Below are positions 34,687 through 45,480 of a stretch of 64,000 nt of DNA, one piece after another. Source of the DNA: Emydura subglobosa (taxonomy: Eukaryota > Chordata > Testudines > Chelidae); assembly GCA_007922225.1 (NCBI GenBank), contig ML679959.1, positions 19,492,913 through 19,556,912 on the forward strand. Direction: 5' to 3'. A program made the translations under genes and the position numbers. How positions within the stretch are numbered: position 1 is the stretch's first letter; the number at the start of each line of letters is the position of its first letter. The notes beneath the pieces were generated by a model that made no database searches, was not told the origin of the DNA, and was given only the letters and a program-made list of their open reading frames with translations.

Positions 34687-34910
34687 GTAGTTTAACTTTA
34701 GGATAGTCACACAGCAAAAAGAGCACAGAAATTTTTGGTATCAGATTCTATAGCATAATCCAGTTTGAAACTATTTATTAATATAGCTGGCCTGATCACT
34801 ACATACAACTTCATTTTAAGTGGTTTTTTGCAACATGTGTTGACAATCCTTTATGCTTAACAGTCCATCCCACCATATATTTAGCTGTAATACTCTAGTT
34901 ATCTTTTATG

Positions 34911-35040
34911 AGGAAGAGCTCTGTGAAGCTTGAAAGCTTGTGTCGTCCACCCACAGAAGTTGGTCCAATAAAAGATATTGCCTTGCCCACCTTGTCTCTC
35001 TCGTGTCCTGGGACCAACACAGCTACAACAACACTGCAAA
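34911..35040 (-). repeat. Dispersed repeat with TTGGTCCAATAAAAGATATT block
   Basis: Reverse orientation of the repeat at 1322: GAAGTTGGTCCAATAAAAGA, CACCTTGTCTCTCTCGTGTC and CTGGGACCAACACAGCTAC. It also retains the distal GAAAGCTTGTGTCG segment with GAGGAAGAGCTCTGTGAAGC, which the first copy lacks. Confidence 0.75.
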
Positions 35041-35185
35041 CAAATTTAAATATAGCTAACAGGTAAGGTGTGTTCTATGAAGAACTGATTAATTAACCCA
35101 ACAACTGCCACTGTCTCTTGACGCTCAGGCCCAAAGTAGAATCTCCTCATCCAGTTTCTCCCATGAGACTATAGGGCTTGATTTT

Positions 35186-35342
35186 CATTCATAACAAAGC
35201 CACTTTACACTGCCCTAGCAATGAGTGTGATGAGGCCTTAAAGTGCTTGTAAAATGCCATCTGGTCTCACTTTTAGACCCCTTTATGTTTCAAGGGTAAT
35301 GTGGCATAAAGCTGCCTTAGTGTAAATGAGAATTGGGTCCTG
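35186..35342. repeat. Palindromic repeat with long arms
   Basis: Left GGGCTTGATTTTCATTCATA, then AAAGCCACTTTACAC; right AAAGCTGCCTTAGTGTAAAT, then GAGAATTGGGTCC. The two arms are imperfect reverse complements of about 35 bases. Confidence 0.6.
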
Positions 35343-35549
35343 TTATCCCTAAGTGTACCTCCTATCAGACCTCTAGTTTAGCAAATGTTGATGCAATTAA
35401 GAGACCAAACCCTAGGCACAGGAGAACCCAATATATAGCATGGGAAGGGGGTTTGTCTACACTTGGCTGGATGTTGATTATTTTCCCCAGATACTTGGGC
35501 TCCACATAGCATGGAGGTTGACAGCCCTTTTTTTTAATGTCCTGTGTGG

Positions 35550-35605
35550 TTTTCCATGGGAGGAGATCAGACTAGGTGATCTAAATTGGCCTTGAAATGA
35601 CATTT
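35550..35605 (+). mobile_element. CR1 LINE 3' terminus fragment
   Basis: GGGAGGAGATCAGACTAGGT and GATCTAAATTGGCCTTGAAA correspond to the CR1 end 'ggaggtcagactagatgatcataatggtcccttctggcctt'. Confidence 0.6.
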
Positions 35606-35739
35606 TCAAATACAGATGTATAATTCTACTGATATAGCTAACATCCTCCCAAATATTTGGACAATATAAACAAGTACCTCTTGAAAAGAGAGAATTATTT
35701 GTGGCAACACATTGCTCAATGTGTTAGTTATGGATTTGA

Positions 35740-35835
35740 TACAGCAATTATTGGGTGAGGTGCTCTGGCCTGCGTTATGTGGGATTTCAGACTATATGAT
35801 CATAATGGTCCCTTCTGGATTCACAATCTAGGAAT
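35740..35835 (+). mobile_element. CR1 LINE 3' terminus fragment
   Basis: CTCTGGCCTGCGTTATGTGG, TTCAGACTATATGATCATAA and TGGTCCCTTCTGGATTCACA are a clear CR1 3' terminus. It is separated from the fragment at 35550 by unrelated sequence. Confidence 0.85.
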
Positions 35836-37452
35836 ATACAGAAGCATCTTGCAGGCTGTGTTTTATTTACAATAAAACTTTTTATTTTTGTGATAACACA
35901 GAAATACGTACATCTGAAAATGGGTCTATTTTCTGGTAAGTTTGTAATTTCCAGGGCATGGGAAGTGGGGAGAAGTTTTATATGCTGTTTAAGAAGCTTT
36001 ACTTTTTTTTGAAGATCATCTGCTGATTATTAAAATGTACATAAGGGGCTCCTTGGCTGTACCACAGAAGCATTCTTTTGCCAACAGAAAACATAATGCA
36101 TTTCCATGACATTTATAATTGCAGCACTTCCAGAACAATTACCCTGGCAGTTCATTTTCATATTGTTGGAATTATATTTGCTTGTTAGATTTAATTGAAA
36201 TCAGTGTTGATGCGCTTGCTTGACAAGGCTTTGAAATACCATAAATGTTCAATGGCTTTAACTTGGGGGAACATACATATTTTGTCGGTTAGCCAATAAT
36301 TTGCGGATAGTGACAGGAGATATTATAGGATGCATTTTCAGAAGGGCAGCCTTGGTATTTGCCATCACAGTTTGTACCCACAAACATATACGTCAAAATG
36401 TAGTTCGATCCTGGATGGTAAATAGGAATATTTGCACCTCTGTCTACCTGACCCGGGTCACAAGTCAGGGAGTTGTATTTGCAAGTCCTCAGATTTGTGC
36501 TTGCAGTTCGTTTGTGATCAAGTATTGACCTTCTTCTCCTCAGTTTGCATGAACTGGCGTTGCTTCATGCCATGGAAGCTAAGTTGATTTATGTCAACAA
36601 GGATCCAGTCCAGTGCAAATAGGGAAACTGGGCCTCACTCCTTCTGATAACTCATCCCTGTGTTCCATTTCTGGCAGCTTCCTCTTCAACTTGTTCTAGC
36701 TGAAGACTGCAATAAAGTGAGCCCCGTCTCTTTTAAACATGGGGCATTGGACTTGTCACATGTAACAAGTAACAAGAGACACTCGCTATGTGTAATGCAG
36801 TAGGCTGAAATAGGGAAAACATTTCTACAGTGGGAGGAGAATGAAGAAATAAGAGAAAGATCTGGCACAAAAGGAAAAGGTTAAGTAGATTCATGAGTGC
36901 ACAACATAAAACATTTTTTTTTCTTTAAAGCCACTTCCTTCTGTAAGTTAAAACTGATGCAAACATGCCTTCCTCTGTGACAGCCTGGCAGTGGGCATGC
37001 TGGAATGTTGGACTTAGTCTTTTGCTTGGATAAGTGGATTTATTTCATATTTTGAAGTTAAATGACTGTGGTAAAAATAGATCCCTCTATATGCTACCTA
37101 AATATGTAGTTTAATCAGGCTGCTTCGTGGAAAGAAGCCTGAAACTATGAAGTACTGGGCAAAGGTCATTATATTGATGATATGTCCATGCATTTTATTT
37201 TGAGGGAGAGGGAAAGAAACACTCCTGGTCATTCTTGTACTGTTTTAGGGAAAGAGCTCTCTAAGGCCCCATACAGCATTGGCTTTTCTACAGCCTGCTT
37301 CAAGTACTGGGGCTATTATTGCTGCAATGACTTCCTGGCTTATATTCACAATTAAAACGTTGCCCTGGTAGTGAAATACAATTCCTCTTTATTAAGATTT
37401 TGGGCTAGCAGTTATGATTTATTAATGTGCAGTGATTCTGATATGGAATAAT
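35836..37452. other. No gene recognised; unique-looking
   Basis: AT-rich. 36000-36330 lacks repeat signatures and is another possible conserved non-coding stretch. 36420-36530 contains GACCCGGGTC, a 10-bp palindrome, within imperfectly self-complementary sequence. Confidence 0.35.
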
Positions 37453-37460
37453 GCTATAGC

Positions 37461-38435
37461 AGGGGTAGTCAATTATTTTTTTGGCAAGGTCCAAATTTCT
37501 TGGTGAAGGTATAGTCAAGGTTCAGACTCCAGAGAAAATAATAAAAGAAAATAACAATAATGTTAATAATGAGTGAGGTTAAGATTTGTCACGCTTATTT
37601 TTAGTAAACATCATAGACAGTTCATAGGGCAATACACAAAAATTTACGGAAGCCCCTGACCTCTTTGTGATGTTTACTAAAAATTATAAGGGGGGGTTAA
37701 GAGGAGAGCTGACCAGGCAATACTGAAGCACGAGTGGGGAGGATGAGAGCCCTAGACCGGCTGCAGGACGGGGAGGCTCCAGCAATTGCAGGCTGCGGCA
37801 ACTCTGAGCTCTGGGGTCCCCTGTGGCGGCTCGAGGCTCTGGGGTCCCCACCCTGCCCGTGGCAGTGAACCGCTGCAGGTTCCGTCTACGGCAGCTTGGA
37901 GCTGCAGGGTCCCCCGCCGCCTGCTGAGGTTGGGGGCTGCGAGCCCACCCGCGGCAGCTGATGGCTGAGAGTCCCCCCACCATCCATGGCAAGTCAGGGC
38001 TTTGGGGCCACCTGTGGCGGCTGGGGTCTGCGGCGTCCCCAGCTGCCCACATGGTTCTGAGCTGCGGGGTCCCCCGGCCACCCACAATATCTGGGGATGG
38101 AGGCTCCCACCATCGGTCCCTGCAGGCAGTAAGGGGACCCCAGAGCTTCAAGCCGCCGTGGGTGGCAGGGAACCTCAGTCTCTGAGCGGGTGTGGAGCTC
38201 TGCCAGGCCCACCACCTGCCGTGGCTGAGAGGCTCCCACCGGTCTGACATTTCCAGCCTGCCATCTGGGCGCTGAGGCGGAAAATGTCACGGAGGTCTCT
38301 GGAAGTCACGGAACCCGTGACCTCCATGACATAATGTTCTCCTTAATAACGAGTAAATAAAAAGATTTCGAGGTCCATTCAAAAGCATCTGGTGGTCCAG
38401 ATTTGGCCCACAGTCCGCCTGTTGACTACTCCTCT
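37461..38435. mobile_element. hAT-like DNA transposon with GC-rich core
   Basis: Starts AGGGGTAGTCAATTATT and ends TTGACTACTCCTCT, so AGGGGTAGTCAA and AGAGGAGTAGTCAA are the inverted termini. Flanking 8-bp sequences GCTATAGC (37453-37460) and GCTACAGC (38436-38443) look like a target-site duplication with one mismatch, as expected for hAT. Inside, GGTCCAGATTTGGCCCACAG precedes the right end. A second, probably separate insert with GTCACGGAACCCGTGACCTC surrounds the GC-rich core. No transposase is encoded. Confidence 0.75.
37735..38270. repeat. GC-rich degenerate tandem array inside the hAT element
   Basis: Repeating GGGGTCCCC, GGCAGCTNGGAGCTGCG and GTGGCGGCT-like motifs at irregular spacing of roughly 30-45 bases give long proline/arginine-rich frames on both strands (for example 188 codons on the minus strand). 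The symmetry between strands and lack of domains show these are not genes. Confidence 0.6.
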
Positions 38436-38443
38436 GCTACAGC

Positions 38444-40565
38444 GTGAAAAATTCTTAACGTCTACAAATCATTTTTATTATCTGGCCTTGATTTCAGCCC
38501 TATGCAGCAAAATTACTGCTTCTCAAAGCTGCCGGGTTAACGGCTCTGAAAGCTGAAAGGCCAGTATTGATATATCAAAGACGTACCGTATTGGCAGTGC
38601 ATCCCCTCACTGTGCCTTATCAGCCTTCGTCATACCTGACATGGAGAAAACAGCTGAGGTGAGGGCAGCGTTTAGTGTCCATGTCTATTGAATATTGATT
38701 TTGCTGTTAAAACTGGCGATAGGAGTGGTGTTTATGCACCACTTTGGTGAACAGCACTGAACTATAACGTATCACATATTTATTTTAATTTCTTATTAAA
38801 GGGAGAATTTTTGTTGAGAATAATGGAAATTACTTTTTATCCCATTACAATCTCCTTGCTTAGGTTTTTATATTTGCACTAAAGCCCTTAAATACAGACA
38901 CGTGAACACATATAATAATTTATATACGTAAAATAAAATCACACTTGGGAGGAAAGGATTAAGGATTTCTCCTTTGCCCTAAACATTTAAATATGCTCTT
39001 TACATTTTGCTTAAGCTTTCATGTCAAAGTTATGAGCATCTTTAGCCTGGTTTGAGTTTGAAAACAAGACCCAAACCAGGACAATAACAGAGTGACACAA
39101 AGATTGACTACACTGTACTTGCTGGATGAAGTGAAAACCGATGAAATATAAATCCTATCTCATGGGATTTCACTGCCTGCTGGAACTAATCTCATTAACT
39201 TAAAACCACCTGAGGCTTAAAAGAGATATACACTGCCTTGAGAAATTATATTTATCCCATCCAGGGAAAAAAAACCCAGCTTATATCTTACATTTGACTT
39301 TGCTATTCTTGAATTACCAGGACATTTCTATCCCATGGGAAAGTCATTATATCTTGCAGCAGCACAATTATGTATCTTATCTAAAGTTCACCGTTACATG
39401 AATTCTCAAATGTTTGTTTGTTTTCTTTTTTAAGTTATTTCCTAAGGAAAATAAAGATTGGATACTTAATACAAGCAAATGGTAGTAGATTACTTACAAA
39501 TATTCAATGCAGTCCTTCTAGGGTTGCAGGCAAAAACATCTTGAAGTTGCGAGACAGTATAAAGAAAACATTGCTTTTTGGAAGTAAAGGGTTGTGGGAG
39601 ATGACTTGTACTATGCAGTTATTGTGATTCAGACTTTCATGAAATTTTTTTTTTAAGTAGCTGATTTTACAAGGGACTGACTGGCTCTGGGGACTGATAA
39701 CTGGAAACAGCCTTCAGATGCTAGGTTGCAGATTTAAATCCAGTGCAGATCAGCAGTGAGGAATAGCTTCATAACCACTGGATCGCTATTCACTGTCAGA
39801 TGTGAACTTCAGTCTAGTGCCCAACGGATAGTGTACAAACCATCACAGCTGGCATTCAAGGCCTGATCAAAAGCCCCTATATGTTCATAGGAATATTCCC
39901 ACTGATAAAGCCCTGTCTGCCAGTCTTGTCAGCCTCAGTAGAGACCAAGTGACTATTGGAGGGTCTCTTCATTAGCTCCATTTTTTCATATTTATTTTTC
40001 TTTAAATTAGTTTTAAATCAATCAGCCATCCATGGCTCCATGGTTCACATTAAAGCATAATAAGATAAATAAAATGGGTAGAAGATTTAGCTTTCCTCCG
40101 TCACATAGACACATCTGTCAAAAAATACCCCAACAACCTAGCCACCATACGTAAAGCCTCTCTTAACAGTCAGCCCATTGCCCTCAATCCATTGTCCTCT
40201 TCCTGGCAAATAAATTAGCCTTGCAGTATGCTCTGAAGGTCAACATGCTGGTGATCTGATGGGAACTTAGCATAAAGCGTGAGGATGCCTCACAGAAAAT
40301 GTCTTGCTCCAGCACCCCTCGCTTGTAACTAAGGGGCTGTTAGCTGGAGCGTTACACAGTGGGGTGAGCTCCTCTCACAGTTCCATGAAGGTCTGCTTCC
40401 TTAGGTGAAAGTTCTGGAGCTACAGCTGATCTGCATGATGATATGGTCCCACCAATCTGCTTGTGGTTCTGATCCATAAATGCTGGTCTGCATGTGGGAA
40501 ATCTGCAGCCATTGCAGCAAACATCAGTTGCATCACCTGAATCACTGCTGCTATGTCTGTATCCA
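38444..40565. other. No gene recognised
   Basis: 38460-38760 shows no repeat signature and could be conserved non-coding DNA. The rest is AT-rich. 40080-40440 is of more mixed composition and may be an old unrecognised repeat. Confidence 0.35.
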
Positions 40566-40694
40566 CTAGGGTGACCATATGTTCCGATTTTATGAGGAAG
40601 GGTCCTGATATTTGGGGCTTTTTCTTATATAGGTGTCTATTGCCCCTCATGTCCTGTCCTGATTTCTCACTGATTTGCTACCTGGTCACCCTAG
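40566..40694. mobile_element. Tc1/mariner-type MITE with TA target sites
   Basis: The ends are perfect 12-bp inverted repeats, CTAGGGTGACCA and TGGTCACCCTAG. If the TA is the duplicated target, the element is GGGTGACCA...TGGTCACCC. The interior CCTGATATTTGGGGC and TTTTTCTTATATAGG match a very common sauropsid element of this size. Confidence 0.85.
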
Positions 40695-40879
40695 TATCTG
40701 CCTCTGGGAGCTGCTTTCAGAAAGACAGAAACTGCTGCCAAAATATCCACCAGCATCTGACAGGTCCTTTTGCCGAAACCTGAAATAGTAGACGATGATC
40801 TTCTATCAGTGCTGGATCCATGGCCTATCTCCAGTAGCAGCGGGCAGGCAGAGCCAGAAATGTCTTGGCTGGCTGTGGT

Positions 40880-41175
40880 ACCAGGCTAGGAGCACTTCTG
40901 CATAAGTGTTGCGGGGCAAATTCTTCCCCCAATGCACCATGAACCAAAACCTAGAGCAGCTATGGCTATTAATGTGCTAAGAACCTTGGGATATACCCCC
41001 AGAAGCTACAGCATCAGATATGTCAGCACACTGCCAGAATGAACATACCTGTCTGGGTCTGAGGCGTGCATACCAATGCAGTGTGGATGCTCACAGGCCT
41101 GGGCTCTCATGCATGGGTACACGGACCCAAGTACATGGACCCAGGTACGCTACGCAGTGTAGACGTACTCAAAGA
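40880..41175. mobile_element. hAT-like MITE, right half clear
   Basis: TACACTGCCAGAATG-like sequence (ACACTGCCAGAATGAACATA), CCTGTCTGGGTCTGAGGCGT, GTGCATACCAATGCAGTGTG and the terminus CGCAGTGTAGACGTACTC are diagnostic blocks. The left terminus is eroded. Confidence 0.65.
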
Positions 41176-41179
41176 CAGA

Positions 41180-41844
41180 CAGAGTCTGTCAGGTAGCCAA
41201 GGGGATGTGGATATATAATTAACTGAGAAAGGTGAAAAGACCATTCAGCCGGTGCAATTTTGGCAAGTTTGATGAAATCCAGTAAAACTTGTGAAATCGT
41301 TTGTGGACTTAAAGAACAAAAAAGATTATTAATATTAATGGTGGCTCGTTAGCCCAAAGTCACCACTTTAACCACCAGGCCATTGGAAATGTACTGTGTT
41401 ACTATTGTCCTCATAGGCCAGTTATTAAGTATAGCTGCAAATAGATGATGTCTTAACGCCCAACCTCTCAGACTCAGCCTGATGGCTTATGAGTAGACCA
41501 CAGGCTAGAAGGCAGTGTGACCCACTGATGCATTAGCATTGATTTATTAGAGGAAAACATGAATAAAACATTTTAAATTTCCAAAGCTCCTATTCAGCCA
41601 CCTGTAGCACAGTGTGTGTATTGAACTGGTGTGTGCATCAGACACTTGAGGCCAGAAATACGGGTTGAACAAGCAAGCTGTATGAAGGTGGTGTCCTACC
41701 CACCCACAGATGTCATGTGACTTGGACAGCTCGCTACATACGGCATAGGTAGAAAGGCCAAATTTAAGTAGAAAATAATGTAGACTGTTCAGAGCATATT
41801 TTCTTCTTCTATTTAAATGGGGAGGGGCGAAACCCTTCCAAATT
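41180..41844. other. No gene recognised
   Basis: AT-rich. At 41346-41395 a minus-strand TGGCCTGGTGGTTAAAGTGG could be a worn SINE A-box region. The 100-codon minus frame at 41547-41849 has no known domain. Confidence 0.35.
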
Positions 41845-42045
41845 TTCAAAAGCAGGACCCTGAATCTACATTTAGAGTCTTAAATAAGTGAGTGGAATTT
41901 TCTAACATGCTGAGAACTCAGCAGTTCCTGTTGAAATCAATAAGAACTGTTGGACGCAAAGCATTTTTGAAAATTATGTCACTTACTTAAGAGCCTAACT
42001 ATGGACTTAGGAGCCATTAAGTTCCTATATCTTAAAATCTTGTCC
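41845..42045. repeat. Palindromic 'ttttgaaaat' repeat
   Basis: AACATGCTGAGAACTCAGCA, GTTCCTGTTGAAATCAATAA, ACTTACTTAAGAGCCTAACT and GACTTAGGAGCCATTAAGTT follow the order of a common sauropsid palindrome (gctgagcac...cattgacttcaatgg...cacttacttaggtgcctaa). Confidence 0.65.
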
Positions 42046-43064
42046 TGTACAAGATCTTCTGTATCTTTCCTTTCTTATTCAAAGGCCAGATGCTCCTGCC
42101 CCTGCTCAGAGTGAAAGTAAGCAGAGGAAGAGAGTAAGCAGAAAAATATTTGGAAAGGTCCCAATTTGAAATTGAGGGGGAAGTCTGGCTGGAGTAAGGG
42201 AAGGGGGAGAGAGGAAGAGATGCTTCATGCAGCTTGCTGCAAGAGGAGAAGGTCTGAAATTCTCTGGCAAATAATTGTAGCAGAGAATGCTGACTGTTGA
42301 GCATTCGTCTTCCCTGACGCAGTAAGATTTGCATGTTAGAGCTTGGCAAATAATGAGGAAAATTCTGCTAATGTTAATTTGTAACAATGAACTTGCTTGA
42401 GTCACGTTCACATCCCTGTCTTATTCACTTTCTGTGCACATTCTCGTGATCAAGTTTGCTGACATAAATGTTTATTCACAGGTATTCTTAGAAACCCAGT
42501 GTGATATTTGCATGGGCAGGTATTCACACCAGATGCTGACGTACACAGTCAGGGAAAAGGAAGAATACCATGTGACTTACCTGATGAGTCACAACTAAGC
42601 AACACAGTTCCCAGTTTTATATATTCATGACCACTCCTGAGACTGAAATGATTTGACCACCCACTTGATCACTAACAAATAAAGTGGAAAAAAGCTGCAA
42701 TCCAATTGCGGGCATTCTGTTAGCAGAAAAAAAGGAATATATTCATGGTACGAATTATTTGTTACAAATTATTTGCTCAACTCTCGTGTGATTTTTCTTT
42801 CTGTCCAGGTACAGGTAAGTACAGTGTATACCAGTTATTTACTGAGGCACAGGATGTTAATTCTTAAAGTAACTGAAGAACAAGCTCCCAACAACATCCC
42901 TGAATAATGTATATGCTTTCTTTGTAAGCTTGCTTCTGTTTTGTAGCCTTTAAAACATGGATTTTATGAGTGACATCATTAACATTTATACTCCTTCTAG
43001 ATTGTGATGTTCATCATTATTGCTCCACTGTGCCTCTGGATCACCTGTCTGCATTGCAATGCAG
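42046..43064. other. No gene recognised; purine-rich tract 42110-42225
   Basis: The purine-rich tract (AGAGGAAGAGAG, GGGAAGGGGGAGAGAGG) generates overlapping minus-strand frames without motifs. Confidence 0.45.
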
Positions 43065-43175
43065 CCGTCCTCAGGATTAAATTCTGATCTCTGTTTCCCT
43101 GGTGTAAAGCCAGAGAAACGTCATTATTTTCCACGAAGTTCAGTTGGTGGCACTGAGATCAGAATCTGGCTCTTT
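43065..43175. repeat. Palindromic 'ggtgtaaagcc' repeat
   Basis: Left AAATTCTGATCTCTGTTTCC and right GGCACTGAGATCAGAATCTG are inverted copies around CTGGTGTAAAGCCAGAGAAA. Confidence 0.65.
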
Positions 43176-43364
43176 ATACTTTCAATGGAAATTTAAAAGG
43201 TTGCTATGAGTAACTATATATTTCTAGAAATGAAATATGAAGTGCCTTTTGAGTTTTGAGTATGGATAGTAACCACAAGAAACTGCCATAGAAGGCCTGT
43301 TTTCAGATGCACTAAATTTCTTTGTTTTAAAATAGTCTAGATTTTGTCAGGCCCAGAATCCAGG

Positions 43365-43690
43365 CCCAATCCTGAAACTCTTGCACCTACCAACATTCAC
43401 AGTGATTTCCACAGGAATTTTAGGTGCTCAGGGAATGGGCCCATTACATATTGCATAAAATTTCATATTACACTGAAGGAAGAATATTTAGTAAGAGACA
43501 AACCTAAACACAAAGGTTAAGATTTTTTAAAATTGACTAGTGATTTTAGATTCCTCTGTTTGAGGTGCCCAATTTTTAAAAGGCCTCTTTAGCAGAAAGT
43601 GTTGAGCATACATCCTTCAACAATCAGGCTCCAGATGAACACCCTAAAAATTAAGGCACCCAAAATCACTAGTCACTTTTGAAAATCTTG
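43365..43690. repeat. Two palindromic short repeats
   Basis: 43365-43445: CCAGGCCCAATCCTGAAACT pairs loosely with TGCTCAGGGAATGGGCC. 43530-43690: left TTGACTAGTGATTTTAGATT pairs with right ACCCAAAATCACTAGTCACT, followed by TTTTGAAAATCTTGG. Confidence 0.55.
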
Positions 43691-43974
43691 GACACATTTT
43701 GCAAAGTTAGGTCTCTGAAACAAATGAATTGGCTTATGGGAGTGATTGAGCATCGGTGTATTGGATCATTAAAGTTAAGGTGCAAGCTTTTTTGCTTCTT
43801 TGTGATGCATAAAGATGACCTCAAGACTTTTTTATATGGAAGAGTTGTTCTGCTTGTGATTTTGCATTAGAAATATGAAGTCTTGACTTCCCTCTTTAGC
43901 TGAAGGACTATCTACTGGACTGCAGGGCTAGAACAATTAAGACATCACAAGAACCCAGAACAGAACAAATGAAT

Positions 43975-44375
43975 CAGGGTCACCCAATGAAATTAATAGG
44001 CAGCAGGTTTAAGACAAACATAAGGAAGTACTTCTTCACGCAATTCACAGTCAACCTCTGAAACTCATTGCCAAGGGATGTTGTGAAGGCCATAAGTATA
44101 ACTGGGTTAAAAAAAGAATTGGATAAGCTTGTGGGGGATAGGTCTATCAATGGCTGTTAGCAAGTTGATCTCTAATGGCAACTCCATGCTCTGGGTGTCC
44201 TTAAACCTCCAACTGCCAGAAGCTGGGACTGGATGACGGGGTGGATCGCTCAATAAATTGCCCTATTCTGTTCATTCTCTCTGAAGCATCTGGCAGTAGC
44301 CACTGTTAGAAGACAGGATACTGGGCTAGATGGATCATTGGTCTGACCCAGTATTGCCATTCTTACGTTCTTATG
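43975..44375 (+). mobile_element. CR1 LINE 3' end, second subtype
   Basis: AGGCAGCAGGTTTAAGACAA, AAGGAAGTACTTCTTCACGC, GGGATGTTGTGAAGGCC, GGCTAGATGGATCATTGGTC and TGACCCAGTATTGCCATTCT are the 3'UTR of the CR1 subtype ending 'tggtctgacccagtatggccattcttatgttct'. It is distinct from the subtypes at 11456 and 15548. Confidence 0.9.
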
Positions 44376-45364
44376 TAATATGAGCTGTGGTTTCCCAGCT
44401 TCCATTCAGAGGAGATGTGTAGTTGACATCTTTTTTTTTTTAAAAAGGTCCATTTTGTCAAAACCCCAATTTCCCATTGAAAAACAGGTTGTAAAGAAAA
44501 TTTTCAGCCATCTATACTTAAAACACCTGTGATTGCTGACATGTCTAAAGTTCTCCCTCTTGCTACCACTAGTAAAGCTAACATGCCCTGCTATGGAATT
44601 TTAGCAAATATTTCTTTTTTGCACAGTTAATATCCCCTCTCCTTCAACTGAGGACTGAGAAAGCTGCAGATTCAGGTTTCACCAATCAACTAGTTTTGCA
44701 GTCCTTTAGTAAAAATCTGTCATAAATGCAGAAAGGCATGAATACATAATCATATTTTAAATATTCACATGTCTTTAAAAGTGCATGTTCCTTGAATGTA
44801 AATTATAAGTCTTGCCTTTATTCATGTGTGATCCTTGCACTGTTACTGGTATGAAATTCCTGATATCAGGATACTTTTTTTTTTAAAGTTATCAAAGCTG
44901 GTCTTATACACAATAAAGAAGCAGTAAACCATAAGAGCAAAAACATTGTCCCCCTTTGCAGTTTACCTTAAGAAAACAGGGCCAGGAGGAATTAATTTTA
45001 CAGGTGTATGAAAATTGTGTATGTTGCTGTTAAGGTGCCAATGTAGAATGCATAGTTGTGACAGCATTTGATATGGTCATAATAGCACATTTAAGGGGCA
45101 ATGACTGATGGGGATGGAATTTCCTAGAAGTTTTACTGCCTGGCTTAATGGAGTTATTTGTGTCAGATTCTTAACCCAGCTGGTCGTTGAATGATAGGAA
45201 GTGCTACTTGACCTGGAGGTCATTATTGCTATTATAAACCCGGGCAGTATTAACATGTAAAGGAGAAATAAAATAATTACCACCTTTAAGTGTGGAAAAG
45301 TTAAAGGTTTATCTTCATGTTGCCTTGGATATTGTGTTTATAATAATAAATCTAGATGGTCAAG
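44376..45364. other. No gene recognised
   Basis: 44420-44515 is a scrap of the GAAAATTTTC-type repeat (CATTTTGTCAAAACCCCAAT, CCATTGAAAAACAGG). The rest is AT-rich. Confidence 0.45.
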
Positions 45365-45480
45365 GGTTGGGTCAAACAAGCCTTGCTCCCATGAATTATC
45401 CTTGCTCACGTAGGAGTGTCCTGTTTTCAGTGAGACATCTCATGTGAGTAAAGGCTGCAAGATTAGACCCCTAGTCTGCA
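45365..45480. repeat. Palindromic repeat scrap
   Basis: AAACAAGCCTTGCTCCCATG, CTTGCTCACGTAGGAGTGTC and GTGAGTAAAGGCTGCAAGAT resemble the 'ttactcacgtgagtagtcc...gagtaaggactgcaggatt' repeats. Confidence 0.5.

Noticed and set aside
37684..38250. 188-codon minus-strand ORF
   Set aside because: Lies in a GC-rich tandem array inside a hAT-like element; the opposite strand is equally open and no domain is present.
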